Assembly (NCBI RefSeq): GCF_013141765.1
Contig: NZ_WHOD01000013.1
Location: 186,001 to 250,000, forward strand
DNA length: 64,000 nt
From: Paenibacillus foliorum
GTDB lineage: Bacteria > Bacillota > Bacilli > Paenibacillales > NBRC-103111
Reading direction: 5' to 3'
The notes beneath the pieces were generated by a model. It was not told the origin of the DNA and ran no database searches. It saw only the letters and a program-made list of their open reading frames with translations. Below are positions 20,109 through 28,227 of this stretch, one piece after another; the stretch's first letter is position 1, and each line of letters begins with the position of its first letter. The position numbers were made by a program, and so were the translations under genes.

Positions 20109-21245
20109 ATGATACATAAATTGAATCCCGCGGTTTCTGCCATTACACCTCAGAATGACCCCTGGGATCCGATCCGTTCCCTTCATAGGCATGGCAAGCA
20201 TATTTTAACCAGCGTTGAGCTAACCGTTACCAATCTTTGCAATATGCGATGTGAGCATTGTGCGGTTGGAGAGACGCTAACCATGACAGAAGGTCCCAAA
20301 ATACCGCTATCCAAAGTGCTTCAGCAGCTTGATCAGGTGGAGCATCTCGAAACCATTAGTATTACAGGTGGAGAGCCCAGCTATCACGCAGCAACGGTGC
20401 GGGACTATATCGTACCCATTCTTAAATATGCCAGAAGCCGAGGGATTAGGTCTCAGCTAAATTCAAATTTAACGTTGGATTTGGCTCGGTATGAAATGAT
20501 GGCTCCCTATTTGGACGTTATGCATATTTCATTTAACTATACATCTGCTGCTGACTTTCATGAGGTTGGGTTTGTTCGGTCAAGCCACCCGGTTAAGCAG
20601 CAAACGTCAGGAAAGCTATATGAACGAATGGTAGAGAATACGCTTGCTCTAAGTCGTGGGGGGATGCTTATCTCAGCTGAATCCATGATTAATTACCGTA
20701 CGCATGATAAGCTGTCGGATATTCATCGCCTTATTGTGGAAATGGGCTGCATGCGACATGAGGTTCACCCCATGTATCCGAGCTCGTTTGCTTCTAACTT
20801 GCCCGTACTGTCCCTAGACCAATTCAGGGCATCAATTACCAAGCTTTTGGACGAGCGGGACCCCAGCTTGTGGATGCTATTTGGAACACTGCCCTTTTAT
20901 GCTTGCAGCATGCTGGAGGAAGATCGACGCTTGATCCGAAGGCTCCGCGAAGAGCCCAATGTAACTGTACGGAATGATCCCGATGGGCGAAATCGACTGA
21001 ATGTGAACCTGTTCACAGGGGATGTTTACGTGACTGACTTTTCGGATGTTCCAGCACTGGGTAATATCCATTCAGATACATTGGAGCAGGTATTTGAACG
21101 CTGGGAGGCGCACCCGCTGCATGGTTCAGTCAATTGCCATTGTCCGGCGGCTCAATGCTGCGGGCCCAATCTTTTGGTTGTGGATTCGTATTACAAGGAT
21201 GTCGATTTTACAACACGCAAAGCAGCTGAAGAGTCGGCGTCTTAA
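20109..21245 (+). CDS. yfkAB: Radical SAM / CxCxxxxC motif protein YfkAB
   Basis: Radical SAM protein of unknown reaction. The N-terminal CNMRCEHC (C44, C48, C51) is the Cx3Cx2C motif binding the 4Fe-4S cluster, followed by the SITGGEP glycine motif. Near the C-terminus CHCPAAQC (C343, C345, C350) is the CxCxxxxC signature that defines the YfkAB group. The ATG at 20109 is preferred over the in-frame GTG at 20097, since AGGTG (20093-20097) overlaps that GTG. It is followed 24 bp later by ytvI, so the two may be cotranscribed. Confidence 0.88.
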   Translation: MIHKLNPAVSAITPQNDPWDPIRSLHRHGKHILTSVELTVTNLCNMRCEHCAVGETLTMTEGPKIPLSKVLQQLDQVEHLETISITGGEPSYHAATVRDYIVPILKYARSRGIRSQLNSNLTLDLARYEMMAPYLDVMHISFNYTSAADFHEVGFVRSSHPVKQQTSGKLYERMVENTLALSRGGMLISAESMINYRTHDKLSDIHRLIVEMGCMRHEVHPMYPSSFASNLPVLSLDQFRASITKLLDERDPSLWMLFGTLPFYACSMLEEDRRLIRRLREEPNVTVRNDPDGRNRLNVNLFTGDVYVTDFSDVPALGNIHSDTLEQVFERWEAHPLHGSVNCHCPAAQCCGPNLLVVDSYYKDVDFTTRKAAEESAS

Positions 21246-21269
21246 AATAGTAGGGGGGTATGCCGATTC

Positions 21270-22316
21270 ATGTCTCTTAGAACAATATTGTTTTGTGCGA
21301 TTGGCGTAGTGCTGATTTATGGGATGTTTACCATTGGTTTTCCATTTTTTATGGCATTGGTGATCGCGATTTTCCTGGAGCGTCTGATTCAGGGGATCAT
21401 GAAATACGCCCGTTTAGGCAGGGGATTGGCTGCAGCTATCGTATGTACTTTTTTTACGGCTGCTATGCTGGGATTCTTTTATCTAGTCGGATTTAAGATT
21501 GTATCGGAGCTAATCCAATTCTGGAAAGATGCACCCGACTATCTGAATAATGCACAGAGGTTTCTAGAGGACACATCGGAAAAGACCCGAAGCTTTTACA
21601 GTACTCTTCCAGCGGGGCTTGCTAAGCAGTTGCAGAGCCTGATGGAAACTGGAGTTAATACGGTTACGGAAAATATTAAAGACATTGTTACGGCGGTTTC
21701 CGGTTATTTTCTGGGAATTGCCAAGACGATACCGAATTTATTTGTATTTTTTGTAGTGTTTGTGATTGGCTTGTATTTGATTTCTTATGGTTTGCCAATG
21801 CTTAGAAAATCTTTCCTGCAGTTATTCGAGAACAAATCGCAGGCTAAGGTTATCAGTGTGCTGTCCGATCTGCGGCGTGCTCTACTTGGGTTTATGTTTG
21901 CACAGCTGCTAATCAGCTTTCTTACATATATCGTTACATTAATAGGTCTACTGTTCTTGAGAGTTGAATACCCTCTGGCCGTAGCATTGCTGATAGTTGT
22001 CGTTGATTTGCTGCCGGTTCTGGGTACAAGCGCTGTTTTGGTGCCGTGGGCTTTATATTGTATGCTGGCGGGAAATGCGTTTCTTGGTGTTGGACTTTTA
22101 ATTCTACTTGTGATTATTATGCTGTTCCGAAGACTGATTGAACCGAAAATAATCGGAAATGCAGTCGGGATCAATGCATTGGCGGCGCTAATGAGTATGT
22201 ATGTGGGCTTTAAGCTTGTCGGTGTAGTAGGGTTATTTCTGGGGCCTGTACTGATAATTGTCTATCAAGCACTGCGCCGAGTAGGGCTGCTGCAAATTAA
22301 TATTAAGCTGGATTGA
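21270..22316 (+). CDS. ytvI: Sporulation membrane protein YtvI (AI-2E transporter family fold)
   Basis: A 348-residue membrane protein with about seven hydrophobic segments: two near the N-terminus, a soluble amphipathic region at about 80-150, then paired helices including LLIVVVDLLPVLGTSAVLVPW and the RRLIEPKIIGNAVGINALAA motif typical of the AI-2E/PerM-YtvI family. In Bacillus YtvI is linked to sporulation; its substrate is unknown. A GGGGGG ribosome site precedes the ATG. The terminator at 22341 closes the yfkAB-ytvI unit. Confidence 0.85.
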   Translation: MSLRTILFCAIGVVLIYGMFTIGFPFFMALVIAIFLERLIQGIMKYARLGRGLAAAIVCTFFTAAMLGFFYLVGFKIVSELIQFWKDAPDYLNNAQRFLEDTSEKTRSFYSTLPAGLAKQLQSLMETGVNTVTENIKDIVTAVSGYFLGIAKTIPNLFVFFVVFVIGLYLISYGLPMLRKSFLQLFENKSQAKVISVLSDLRRALLGFMFAQLLISFLTYIVTLIGLLFLRVEYPLAVALLIVVVDLLPVLGTSAVLVPWALYCMLAGNAFLGVGLLILLVIIMLFRRLIEPKIIGNAVGINALAALMSMYVGFKLVGVVGLFLGPVLIIVYQALRRVGLLQINIKLD

Positions 22317-22340
22317 AGGAATTTTATACAGTTATACACA

Positions 22341-22377
22341 AGACTTGGCGGTTCATATGGATGCCAGGTCTTTTTTG
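22341..22377 (+). terminator. Terminator after ytvI
   Basis: AGACTTGGC (22341-22349) pairs with GCCAGGTCT (22363-22371), with one G-U pair, followed by TTTTT. Confidence 0.75.
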
Positions 22378-22562
22378 TGTGCTCATCGATACAAACCACT
22401 TGTAATTGAGCGCCTTACTCCGTAAGTTGATTAATTTGTTTTCATCTACTGTTCATAAAGGACGAGATTATTAGCTAAATATGTATAATAGCAGTTCTTC
22501 ATCCCAAAAGTGCTAGCTTTTTCAAGGTAGTTCCCCTTAAAGCTCTAAGGAGGTTATCATCC

Positions 22563-22769
22563 ATGATGTCATCTCAGGAAAAAGTATGGTATCCGTTTAT
22601 CGGCCCGTTTCACCCCTGTCCCCCAATTCGAGTTAAAACGTACAGCACACCGCCGCAATTGTATATCCCGTTTCAGCCAATGAATTTGCCCCAATATTCG
22701 CCGATGGAAGCATTAAGGCTAGGTACGTTATGGCCTATGCTTTACAGTCCGTACGATACAAAATGTTAA
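22563..22769 (+). CDS. cotJA: Spore coat associated protein CotJA
   Basis: A 68-residue Pro/Tyr-rich protein (WYPFIGPFHPCPP, then the PMEALRLGTLWPMLYSPY C-terminus) matching CotJA, an inner spore-coat component that assembles with CotJC in the mother cell. AAGGAGG lies about 9 bases before the ATG. First gene of cotJABC. In B. subtilis the operon is sigma-E dependent; here the upstream region (22400-22550) contains TGTATAAT at 22492, but I could not find a convincing sigma-E -35. Confidence 0.88.
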   Translation: MMSSQEKVWYPFIGPFHPCPPIRVKTYSTPPQLYIPFQPMNLPQYSPMEALRLGTLWPMLYSPYDTKC

Positions 22770-22788
22770 TTTGAAGGGAGCTGGTTTC

Positions 22789-23052
22789 ATGGAACAACAG
22801 TTATCTGAGCACTACTATACGATGCTGCAAGAGCTGCAGGCTGTTGATTTTGTATTGGTCGAATTGACGCTGTATTTGGACACTCACCCGCTCGATGCTC
22901 AAGCCCTTCAACAATACAATCAATGCGCACATAAAAGGATGCAGCTAGCGCATAAATTTGAATTGGAATTCGGTCCTTTACAGAGCTTTGGACGCAGCTA
23001 TTCCCGACAGCCGTGGCAGTGGGTTGAAACCCCTTGGCCATGGCAGGTGTAA
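22789..23052 (+). CDS. cotJB: Spore coat protein CotJB
   Basis: An 87-residue product of the second cotJ gene. The conserved core is EHYYTMLQELQAVDFVLVEL followed by LDTHPLDAQALQQYNQ, and the C-terminus is Trp/Pro-rich (RQPWQWVETPWPWQV). The ATG at 22789 is used because AAGGGAG lies 9 bases upstream; the frame is open a few codons further. It is 19 bp from cotJA and 46 bp from cotJC. Its role in the coat is not defined beyond association with CotJC. Confidence 0.88.
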   Translation: MEQQLSEHYYTMLQELQAVDFVLVELTLYLDTHPLDAQALQQYNQCAHKRMQLAHKFELEFGPLQSFGRSYSRQPWQWVETPWPWQV

Positions 23053-23098
23053 ACTCGTTGATAATGAACGTTACTAACGAAGGGAGAGGTGCGAAGGC

Positions 23099-23668
23099 AT
23101 GTGGATCTATGAGAAAAAGCTGCAATATCCAGTAAGAGTCAGCAAATGCGATCCCAGGATGGCTAAGCTGTTAATGGAGCAGTACGGAGGGGCAGACGGA
23201 GAGCTTGCAGCTGCGCTTCGTTATATGAATCAGCGCTATTCGATCCCTAATAAAGTGGTGGGGTTATTAACGGATATTTCTACGGAAGAATTTGCTCACC
23301 TTGAAATGATTGCGACGATGGTTTCCAAATTGACCAAGGATGCGACTCTAGAGCAATTGAAGGCTGCGGGAATGGATGATTACTACGCCGCTCACGACAG
23401 GGCCTTGTTCTACAACAATGCTTCTGGAGTACCCTGGACTGCAGCATATATTCAAGCCAAAGGAGACCCGATAGCGGATTTGTACGAGGACATCGCTGCA
23501 GAGGAGAAAGCGAGGGCTACATATCAGTGGCTGATCGATTTGACAGATGATGTGGATTTGCAGGATGGACTTAAATTTTTGAGGGAAAGGGAGATTATTC
23601 ACTCGCTGCGCTTCCGTGAAGCAGTGGAGATTTTGAAGTCAGAGCAGGATGTGAAGAAAGTATTTTAA
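23099..23668 (+). CDS. cotJC: Spore coat protein CotJC (manganese-catalase-like)
   Basis: A 189-residue ferritin-like four-helix protein of the Mn-catalase family. It carries the Glu/His pairs expected for a di-metal centre: YGGADGELAAALRYM, EEFAHLEMIATM, YEDIAAEEKARATY and REREIIHSLRF. In spores it sits in the coat and may give peroxide protection. GAAGGGAGAGG precedes the ATG. Last gene of the cotJ operon, with a terminator starting at its stop codon. Confidence 0.93.
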   Translation: MWIYEKKLQYPVRVSKCDPRMAKLLMEQYGGADGELAAALRYMNQRYSIPNKVVGLLTDISTEEFAHLEMIATMVSKLTKDATLEQLKAAGMDDYYAAHDRALFYNNASGVPWTAAYIQAKGDPIADLYEDIAAEEKARATYQWLIDLTDDVDLQDGLKFLREREIIHSLRFREAVEILKSEQDVKKVF

Positions 23669-23714
23669 AAGCCAAAATCCCCGTTCGTCTTATCGTAGAC
23701 AAGGGGGCTTTTGT
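23667..23714 (+). terminator. Terminator after cotJC
   Basis: AAAAGCC (23667-23673) and CCCC further in pair with GGGGGCTTTT (23703-23712). The left arm overlaps the cotJC stop codon. Confidence 0.65.
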
Positions 23715-23744
23715 CAATATTCAAGTTAGGGTAATGCCGTTGTA

Positions 23745-23852
23745 TTATTTGCCAATAAGCCCGACAAGGATCCCAATATCAACAGTTACCATCGTGTATA
23801 GCGCTCTTTTAACGTATCGGTTGCAATAGAGTTCGTCTAGGAAGATGAACAT
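23745..23852 (-). CDS. Very small protein, 35 aa, possibly membrane-associated
   Basis: The frame begins MFIFLDELYCNRYVKRALY and ends in a hydrophobic Gly-containing segment, DIGILVGLIGK. AAGGGGGCC lies about 7 bases before the ATG, a strong ribosome site, and this is the only support beyond the frame itself. It does not resemble a family I know. It is convergent with cotJC, whose terminator lies just beyond its stop. Confidence 0.4.
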   Translation of the reverse strand: MFIFLDELYCNRYVKRALYTMVTVDIGILVGLIGK

Positions 23853-23983
23853 AAGTAGGCCCCCTTAATAAAGAAAAGTTTCAATAATCTATACATTCTA
23901 TGCGGTTGTTATAAACTCTTTATATGATGGGGTGGTAAATGAACCCATTTGCAGAAAAAGAAGGTTAGAGCAGCATGGAACGA

Positions 23984-24038
23984 AAAAAGACCGTCTCCCC
24001 TATCTAATCAACACGATTGGATGGGGGACGGTCTTTTT
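23984..24038 (-). terminator. Terminator after the DUF6526 gene (may be bidirectional)
   Basis: AAAAAGACCGTCTCCCC (23984-24000) pairs with GGGGGACGGTCTTTTT (24023-24038), with T residues on the 3' side in both directions. It starts 15 bp after the stop of the minus-strand gene. Confidence 0.7.
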
Positions 24039-24052
24039 ATGTGTGTTAGGAT

Positions 24053-24475
24053 TTAAAGTCGGTTATGATCAGCACGCCAGCTGGAAATAGCTTTCTTGAT
24101 GTCATTTGGCTTCATTTTATTCTCAGCAGCTTTACGAGACAATTGGGCAAATTCATTATCGCTTGCAAATCTCAGCGCTATGATTTGATCTATCGTTAGT
24201 CTGGAGTCGTGAGGCTTGCCAGTGAGGATGTAATGTCTTAGGTTCTCCTCGGCGCGAATAGCGCGGTCCTGTGCTTTTAAGGCATAGCCTCGCACTTTCA
24301 GAAACAGGAACAGCAGAGCTACAGCTATTCCAAGGAAGAGCACGCCTTCAAACACTTTGCCTGTTGCAACTAAGAACCAAATGGAGCCAACTAGAACAAG
24401 CAGAGTAAGAAAAGATAGGACATAGTGGTAAAGCGGATCCATCTTACGATGATTACTGAAATCTTGCTGTTCCAT
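24053..24475 (-). CDS. DUF6526-like two-TM membrane protein
   Basis: A 140-residue protein. HRKMDPLYHYVLSFLTLLVLVG leads into the first TM helix (about 17-37) and a second follows at about 43-60. The cytoplasmic tail is helical and basic (ALKAQDRAIRAEENLRHYIL) and ends in NDIKKAISSWRADHNRL. The HxxMDPLYHY start and AQDRAIRAEENLR are what I associate with DUF6526; function is unknown. AGGAGG lies about 11 bases before the ATG. Confidence 0.7.
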   Translation of the reverse strand: MEQQDFSNHRKMDPLYHYVLSFLTLLVLVGSIWFLVATGKVFEGVLFLGIAVALLFLFLKVRGYALKAQDRAIRAEENLRHYILTGKPHDSRLTIDQIIALRFASDNEFAQLSRKAAENKMKPNDIKKAISSWRADHNRL

Positions 24476-24701
24476 AATTAGTTAGTCCTCCTGAGGGGAT
24501 AAGATGATTTCTTGTTTGATAAATTCTGATATGGACAAGAAGCTGCTGCCAAAACACGAAAGTATCTTCATTGTATCATCGAATGATTTCGAATAGCGGC
24601 ATATCTATTATGTCATTTACATGAGGTGTGGGCAATAGAAAAGTGGACTTTGAACTATTACAATTGTTAATCTATGCGCGGTTGATAGGTTCAAATGCTG
24701 T

Positions 24702-24730
24702 TTGACAATACAAGAAAATCATGGTTGTAT
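24702..24730 (+). promoter_or_regulatory. Predicted promoter of the HAD gene
   Basis: A perfect TTGACA (24702-24707), a 17-bp spacer and TTGTAT (24725-24730). The start point would fall near 24737, which rules against translation from the GTG at 24736 and supports the TTG at 24766. Confidence 0.5.
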
Positions 24731-24765
24731 AGAACGTGATTAGTCAAATTGGGAGGGATCAGGGT

Positions 24766-25440
24766 TTGTTACCAACTTTTCAAAAGCCGGAAGCCATGAT
24801 ATTTGATTTGGACGGAACTTTATTTCAGACGGAAACACTGCTTTTACCGGCTTACCATGCGACGTTTGACCAGTTGCGTTCAGAGAAGCTTTATATTGGC
24901 GATACACCGCCAGAGAGTACGATTCTAGGCAGCCTGGGAATGCTGCTTGAGCATATTTGGCAGAAGGTAATGCCTGAATCAGATGTAGCTGTGCATAGGC
25001 GTGCTGATGTCTTGTTATTGGATTACCAGTTAAACGGTTTAGCTGGTGGAGAAGGAATCTTGTACGAAGGTGTGGCGGAGACCTTAACTGCATTGCATCA
25101 GCAGGGCGTTCGATTGTTTGTTGCAAGTAACGGTCTGGAGTCTTATGTAAAAGAGGTTGTCGCCCATAAGAGCATCGGCCCGTTGTTCGAAGGCTTGTAC
25201 AGTGCAGGTGAGTTTCAAACGCGCTCCAAGGTGGATTTAGTTCGGATGCTGCTGGAAACCTACGATATCAGCTCAGCTTGGATGGTTGGCGACCGCTCCT
25301 CAGATGTGGAAGCGGGCTTGAAGAATGGCTTGACAGTCATTGGCTGCGATTACGCTGATTTCAAAAGCGGCGGCGAATTAGAAGATGCTCATGTTCGAAT
25401 CCAACACTTTAGTCAGCTTCTGGAATTGATTGAACGTTAA
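24766..25440 (+). CDS. HAD superfamily hydrolase, phosphoglycolate-phosphatase-like
   Basis: Cytoplasmic HAD phosphatase of 224 residues. FDLDGTLFQTE holds the nucleophilic Asp, FVASNG is motif II, the Lys after QTRSK is motif III, and MVGDRSSDVEAGLKNG is motif IV. An alpha-helical cap lies between motifs I and II. The substrate cannot be told from sequence. I chose the TTG at 24766 because GGGAGGG (24751-24757) is 8 bases upstream and because of the promoter position. Confidence 0.85.
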   Translation: MLPTFQKPEAMIFDLDGTLFQTETLLLPAYHATFDQLRSEKLYIGDTPPESTILGSLGMLLEHIWQKVMPESDVAVHRRADVLLLDYQLNGLAGGEGILYEGVAETLTALHQQGVRLFVASNGLESYVKEVVAHKSIGPLFEGLYSAGEFQTRSKVDLVRMLLETYDISSAWMVGDRSSDVEAGLKNGLTVIGCDYADFKSGGELEDAHVRIQHFSQLLELIER

Positions 25441-25611
25441 AAGTGGTACAAGATGTACAGAAGATGTTTTAACATGAAACTCCGCAGGGAGTTCTTACAG
25501 CACTAAATTAAAAGAGCAGGTACCTGCTTAATAAATCGGACATCTTTTAGGTTAAATTCCCATGTTGGCATAGCATAGTCGCTCTACGAAGTATTTTAGC
25601 GGATCAGAAAG

Positions 25612-25787
25612 TTCCGTTATTCTATCTACCCGGTCAAATTCTAGACGATAGCGGAAGCCAAAATTCCTCTATTAAGGACAATGTGGGCAACCTACACAAA
25701 AAACGAAGGGATAACGGAACGAATGCTTCCGCTATTTCTTCGTTTATTGTTTATTAGGGGGAATAACGGAAGGCTCGTTTCCGCTAT
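25612..25787. repeat. Cluster of TTCCG(C/T)TAT inverted-repeat modules
   Basis: Three pairs in the 470-bp gap: TTCCGTTAT (25612) with ATAGCGGAA (25648); ATAACGGAA (25711) with TTCCGCTAT (25727); ATAACGGAA (25763) with TTCCGCTAT (25779). The last two pairs have 7-bp loops. They look like REP-type interspersed repeats. The rest of 25441-25860 shows nothing I can assign. Confidence 0.55.
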
Positions 25788-25860
25788 CTGTTTCTTAAGG
25801 TTAGACATCAGGTAAAATAAATTCAATAAGAAATGATTACAGTACGAGCTTGGCAGAATA

Positions 25861-25905
25861 ATAAGAGCTCCTTCCAGTGTCCATAAACACGGAGGGAGCT
25901 CTTAT
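25861..25905 (-). terminator. Terminator after the YheC/YheD cluster
   Basis: A 15-bp stem (25861-25875 with 25891-25905, starting ATAAGAGCTCC) with one G-U pair, just downstream of the last minus-strand ATP-grasp gene and followed in that direction by a TTATTATT stretch. Confidence 0.65.
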
Positions 25906-25912
25906 GCATTCA

Positions 25913-27019
25913 TTATTCATTATTGTCTGACGGTTTTTTCTTTAACAGCCAAAGGGCGTACTCCAGAGGACGGACGATGGCATTGCGGTAGGTTTCACGC
26001 TCGCCGATCCGGTAAAAGACTTCCCGAGATGGCTTCGGGTTAACTTCCAGAAGCCACACCTTGCCATTAGAATCAACAGCCAGATCAATGCCTATCTCAC
26101 ATTGGATGCCGAACTTTTCTTCGGTAAAATGGGCAACATTCATTCCTAGCTCATAGGCTTCATTTTTAATAGCATTGATTTTAGCCATATCGGCAAAGCG
26201 TCTCTTAAGGAGCAGCTCCATAGGGGTGGCGGTGCCACCCCCGTGAAGGTTCGAGGTGACCGAATTTTTCGGTCCGACCCTGCCGGCGCAGCCGGTTATT
26301 TGCCATTGGCCCTTGCCATTTTTTTGCACCAGCATACGAAAATCATGGACGCGTCCATCCTTCAGTGTAAGAGGGATTCCTTGCTGAACAATGTAACGCC
26401 CCTCTAATCGCCAACCGCTTAATCTTGAAGATATTTGCGTTGCATTGACTTTCTGAGCGTTAATAATTCTCCTCTGCGGGTCACGTCCTTGGAGAATGAA
26501 TAATGAATCGCCCATGCTCTGAAGGCGGACGATGCCACGTCCGCCCGTACCATTGCGAGGCTTTAAAAACACGCGTTGGTGCTGCTTCAAAAATTTGAGT
26601 AAATCTTTATCCCCGCTGTATCGAACAGTTTCTGGGAGATGGGCGGCTATCTCTGCATTTTCCAATAAGATTTGATGCATAGTCCATTTGTTAGCCAAAG
26701 GTTTGCTCAGGTAGCGCAGCTTGCTATACCGAGTACGGAATTTACTAATTTTGTGGAAATTGTCGACTCCTTGGTAACGGCATCGGTCATAAATCAAACC
26801 TGGGATCGGTACCCGTTTGCGATACCACTTCAGGGTTGGAGTATGAAAGAACAAAGCATTGATTTTATTCATGGATCCATCCAAGTCATCGGGAGTAAAT
26901 ACAAGCACTTCAATCCCAAGCTTTTGCCCGTGTACACTCAATTTGCGAAAGAAAGAAAGCTCTTCGAGCTTTTTCCCTGGCAAATACATGGCCAAAACAC
27001 CTAATTGATAAATGCTCAT
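25913..27019 (-). CDS. YheC/YheD family ATP-grasp protein (paralogue E, short form)
   Basis: Endospore-coat-associated ATP-grasp family, 368 residues. The N-terminal pre-ATP-grasp domain starts SIYQLGVLAMYLPG and includes PGLIYDRCRY. The ATP-grasp domain shows FLKPRNGTGGRGIVRL (nucleotide loop), DFRMLVQKN and LLEVNPKPSR (metal-binding Glu/Asn). The family is predicted to form carboxyl-amine or -thiol bonds; the substrate is unknown. The ATG at 27019 is 6 bases after AGGTGA. It is the last of five tandem paralogues, 23 bp after paralogue D, followed by a terminator. Unlike C and A it lacks the roughly 95-residue N-terminal domain. Confidence 0.88.
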   Translation of the reverse strand: MSIYQLGVLAMYLPGKKLEELSFFRKLSVHGQKLGIEVLVFTPDDLDGSMNKINALFFHTPTLKWYRKRVPIPGLIYDRCRYQGVDNFHKISKFRTRYSKLRYLSKPLANKWTMHQILLENAEIAAHLPETVRYSGDKDLLKFLKQHQRVFLKPRNGTGGRGIVRLQSMGDSLFILQGRDPQRRIINAQKVNATQISSRLSGWRLEGRYIVQQGIPLTLKDGRVHDFRMLVQKNGKGQWQITGCAGRVGPKNSVTSNLHGGGTATPMELLLKRRFADMAKINAIKNEAYELGMNVAHFTEEKFGIQCEIGIDLAVDSNGKVWLLEVNPKPSREVFYRIGERETYRNAIVRPLEYALWLLKKKPSDNNE

Positions 27020-27042
27020 CACTGGTCACCTGCTTATCTTGC

Positions 27043-28227
27043 TTAATGGTCAGTCAAATTGGCAGCTTTTTTCTTGGCGCGAACAGCAGACCGTCCTTCT
27101 TTTCTAGGGGATAGTTTAGATAAGTGGATGCAGTACCGAATCAAGTTATCCAACGATCTTTTGCGGATATGGGGCTCGTCGAATTTCATTGGCTTGGAGT
27201 TGGCTTCAAAAAACCAGATCTGGCCAGTCGTATCCACTCCTAAATCAAGGGACATTTCACCCAAAGCGGTACCGCTTGCTTTCTCAATTTGTTTGGCGAC
27301 AATCAAAGCCGTCTGCTTGGTGCGGCTCAAAATTTTCTTGCTGGTAAGCGACCCGAAGCCTGCCTCCAGCAGCTTGGAGGGATCATCAATGGATCCTCCA
27401 CGGGGCACATGTGTTGTAATGCTGGACTTACCTGCGAGCCGAGCTCCTACTCCGGCAACGGTCCACAGGCCCTTGCTGTTTTTCTGCACAAGAACACGAA
27501 GATCAAAAGGACGCTGTTTGTAGTTGGATAATGAAATACCTTGCTGCATGATATAATCCTTCGATCCTACCATTTGTCTTATTTGTGACCATAGCTGAGG
27601 GACATTCGTATAGCGCGAAATGTGGCTCTTTGTTTTTTCTTGTATGCTCAGTTGATATTTGCGTGATTTGGATTGTTTATCTGCAAGTCTGCTAACCTTC
27701 ATAATACCTTTCCCGGCCTTGCCCTTAACTGGCTTTAAATAAAGGTTGGAATGCTTCTGCAAAAGCTGTTCCAGATCATCGCCAGAGGTCAGCTTTTGCG
27801 TTGTTGGAATGAAGGTCTGTGTATCTTTGGATTTGTTCAGCCATTCGAACAGAGTCCATTTATTAAAAAATGAAGGATTAAAAAAGCTGATCTGCCCATG
27901 TCTTATACAGGTTTGAATAATTTGCTGCACCTCGGGGAGCAGTTCGAATTTTCGGTAAGGTATACGGTTATAAACCACGTTCGGAAGGGGCTGCGGCCCC
28001 TTTTTCCATGATCTAGTTTGGAAATTGTAAGTGTATCCGACTAAAGTTTGACCGGTGAGTTTAAACTCAGCAGTGGTTACGACATAAACAGTAACGCCTC
28101 TTTCTTCACCGACACGGATTAAATCGACAAAATTTTCTTTATTTCCTCGAAAAATCCGGGTTTCATCGGCATAAGTGAGAATGGCCAGTGTAGGCCGTTG
28201 CGGCTTTTGGTGTAAGAGTAGTTCCAT
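27043..28227 (-). CDS. YheC/YheD family ATP-grasp protein (paralogue D, short form)
   Basis: A 394-residue ATP-grasp protein. The N-terminal domain runs from PTLAILTYADETRIF to VVYNRIPYRKFE. The ATP-grasp part shows LYLKPVKGKAGKGIMKVS, DLRVLVQKNSKGLW and IWFFEANSKPM. The ATG immediately follows the stop of paralogue C (TAA-ATG), with GGAGGG upstream inside the end of C, so translation is coupled. A basic Lys/Arg-rich tail (RAKKKAANL) is distinctive. Family knowledge places YheC and YheD in the spore; enzymatic activity is unproven. Confidence 0.88.
   Translation of the reverse strand: MELLLHQKPQRPTLAILTYADETRIFRGNKENFVDLIRVGEERGVTVYVVTTAEFKLTGQTLVGYTYNFQTRSWKKGPQPLPNVVYNRIPYRKFELLPEVQQIIQTCIRHGQISFFNPSFFNKWTLFEWLNKSKDTQTFIPTTQKLTSGDDLEQLLQKHSNLYLKPVKGKAGKGIMKVSRLADKQSKSRKYQLSIQEKTKSHISRYTNVPQLWSQIRQMVGSKDYIMQQGISLSNYKQRPFDLRVLVQKNSKGLWTVAGVGARLAGKSSITTHVPRGGSIDDPSKLLEAGFGSLTSKKILSRTKQTALIVAKQIEKASGTALGEMSLDLGVDTTGQIWFFEANSKPMKFDEPHIRKRSLDNLIRYCIHLSKLSPRKEGRSAVRAKKKAANLTDH

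Noticed and set aside
22400..22550. Sigma-E promoter before cotJA
   Set aside because: TGTATAAT at 22492 is a partial -10 match, but no ATATT-type -35 lies at the right distance.
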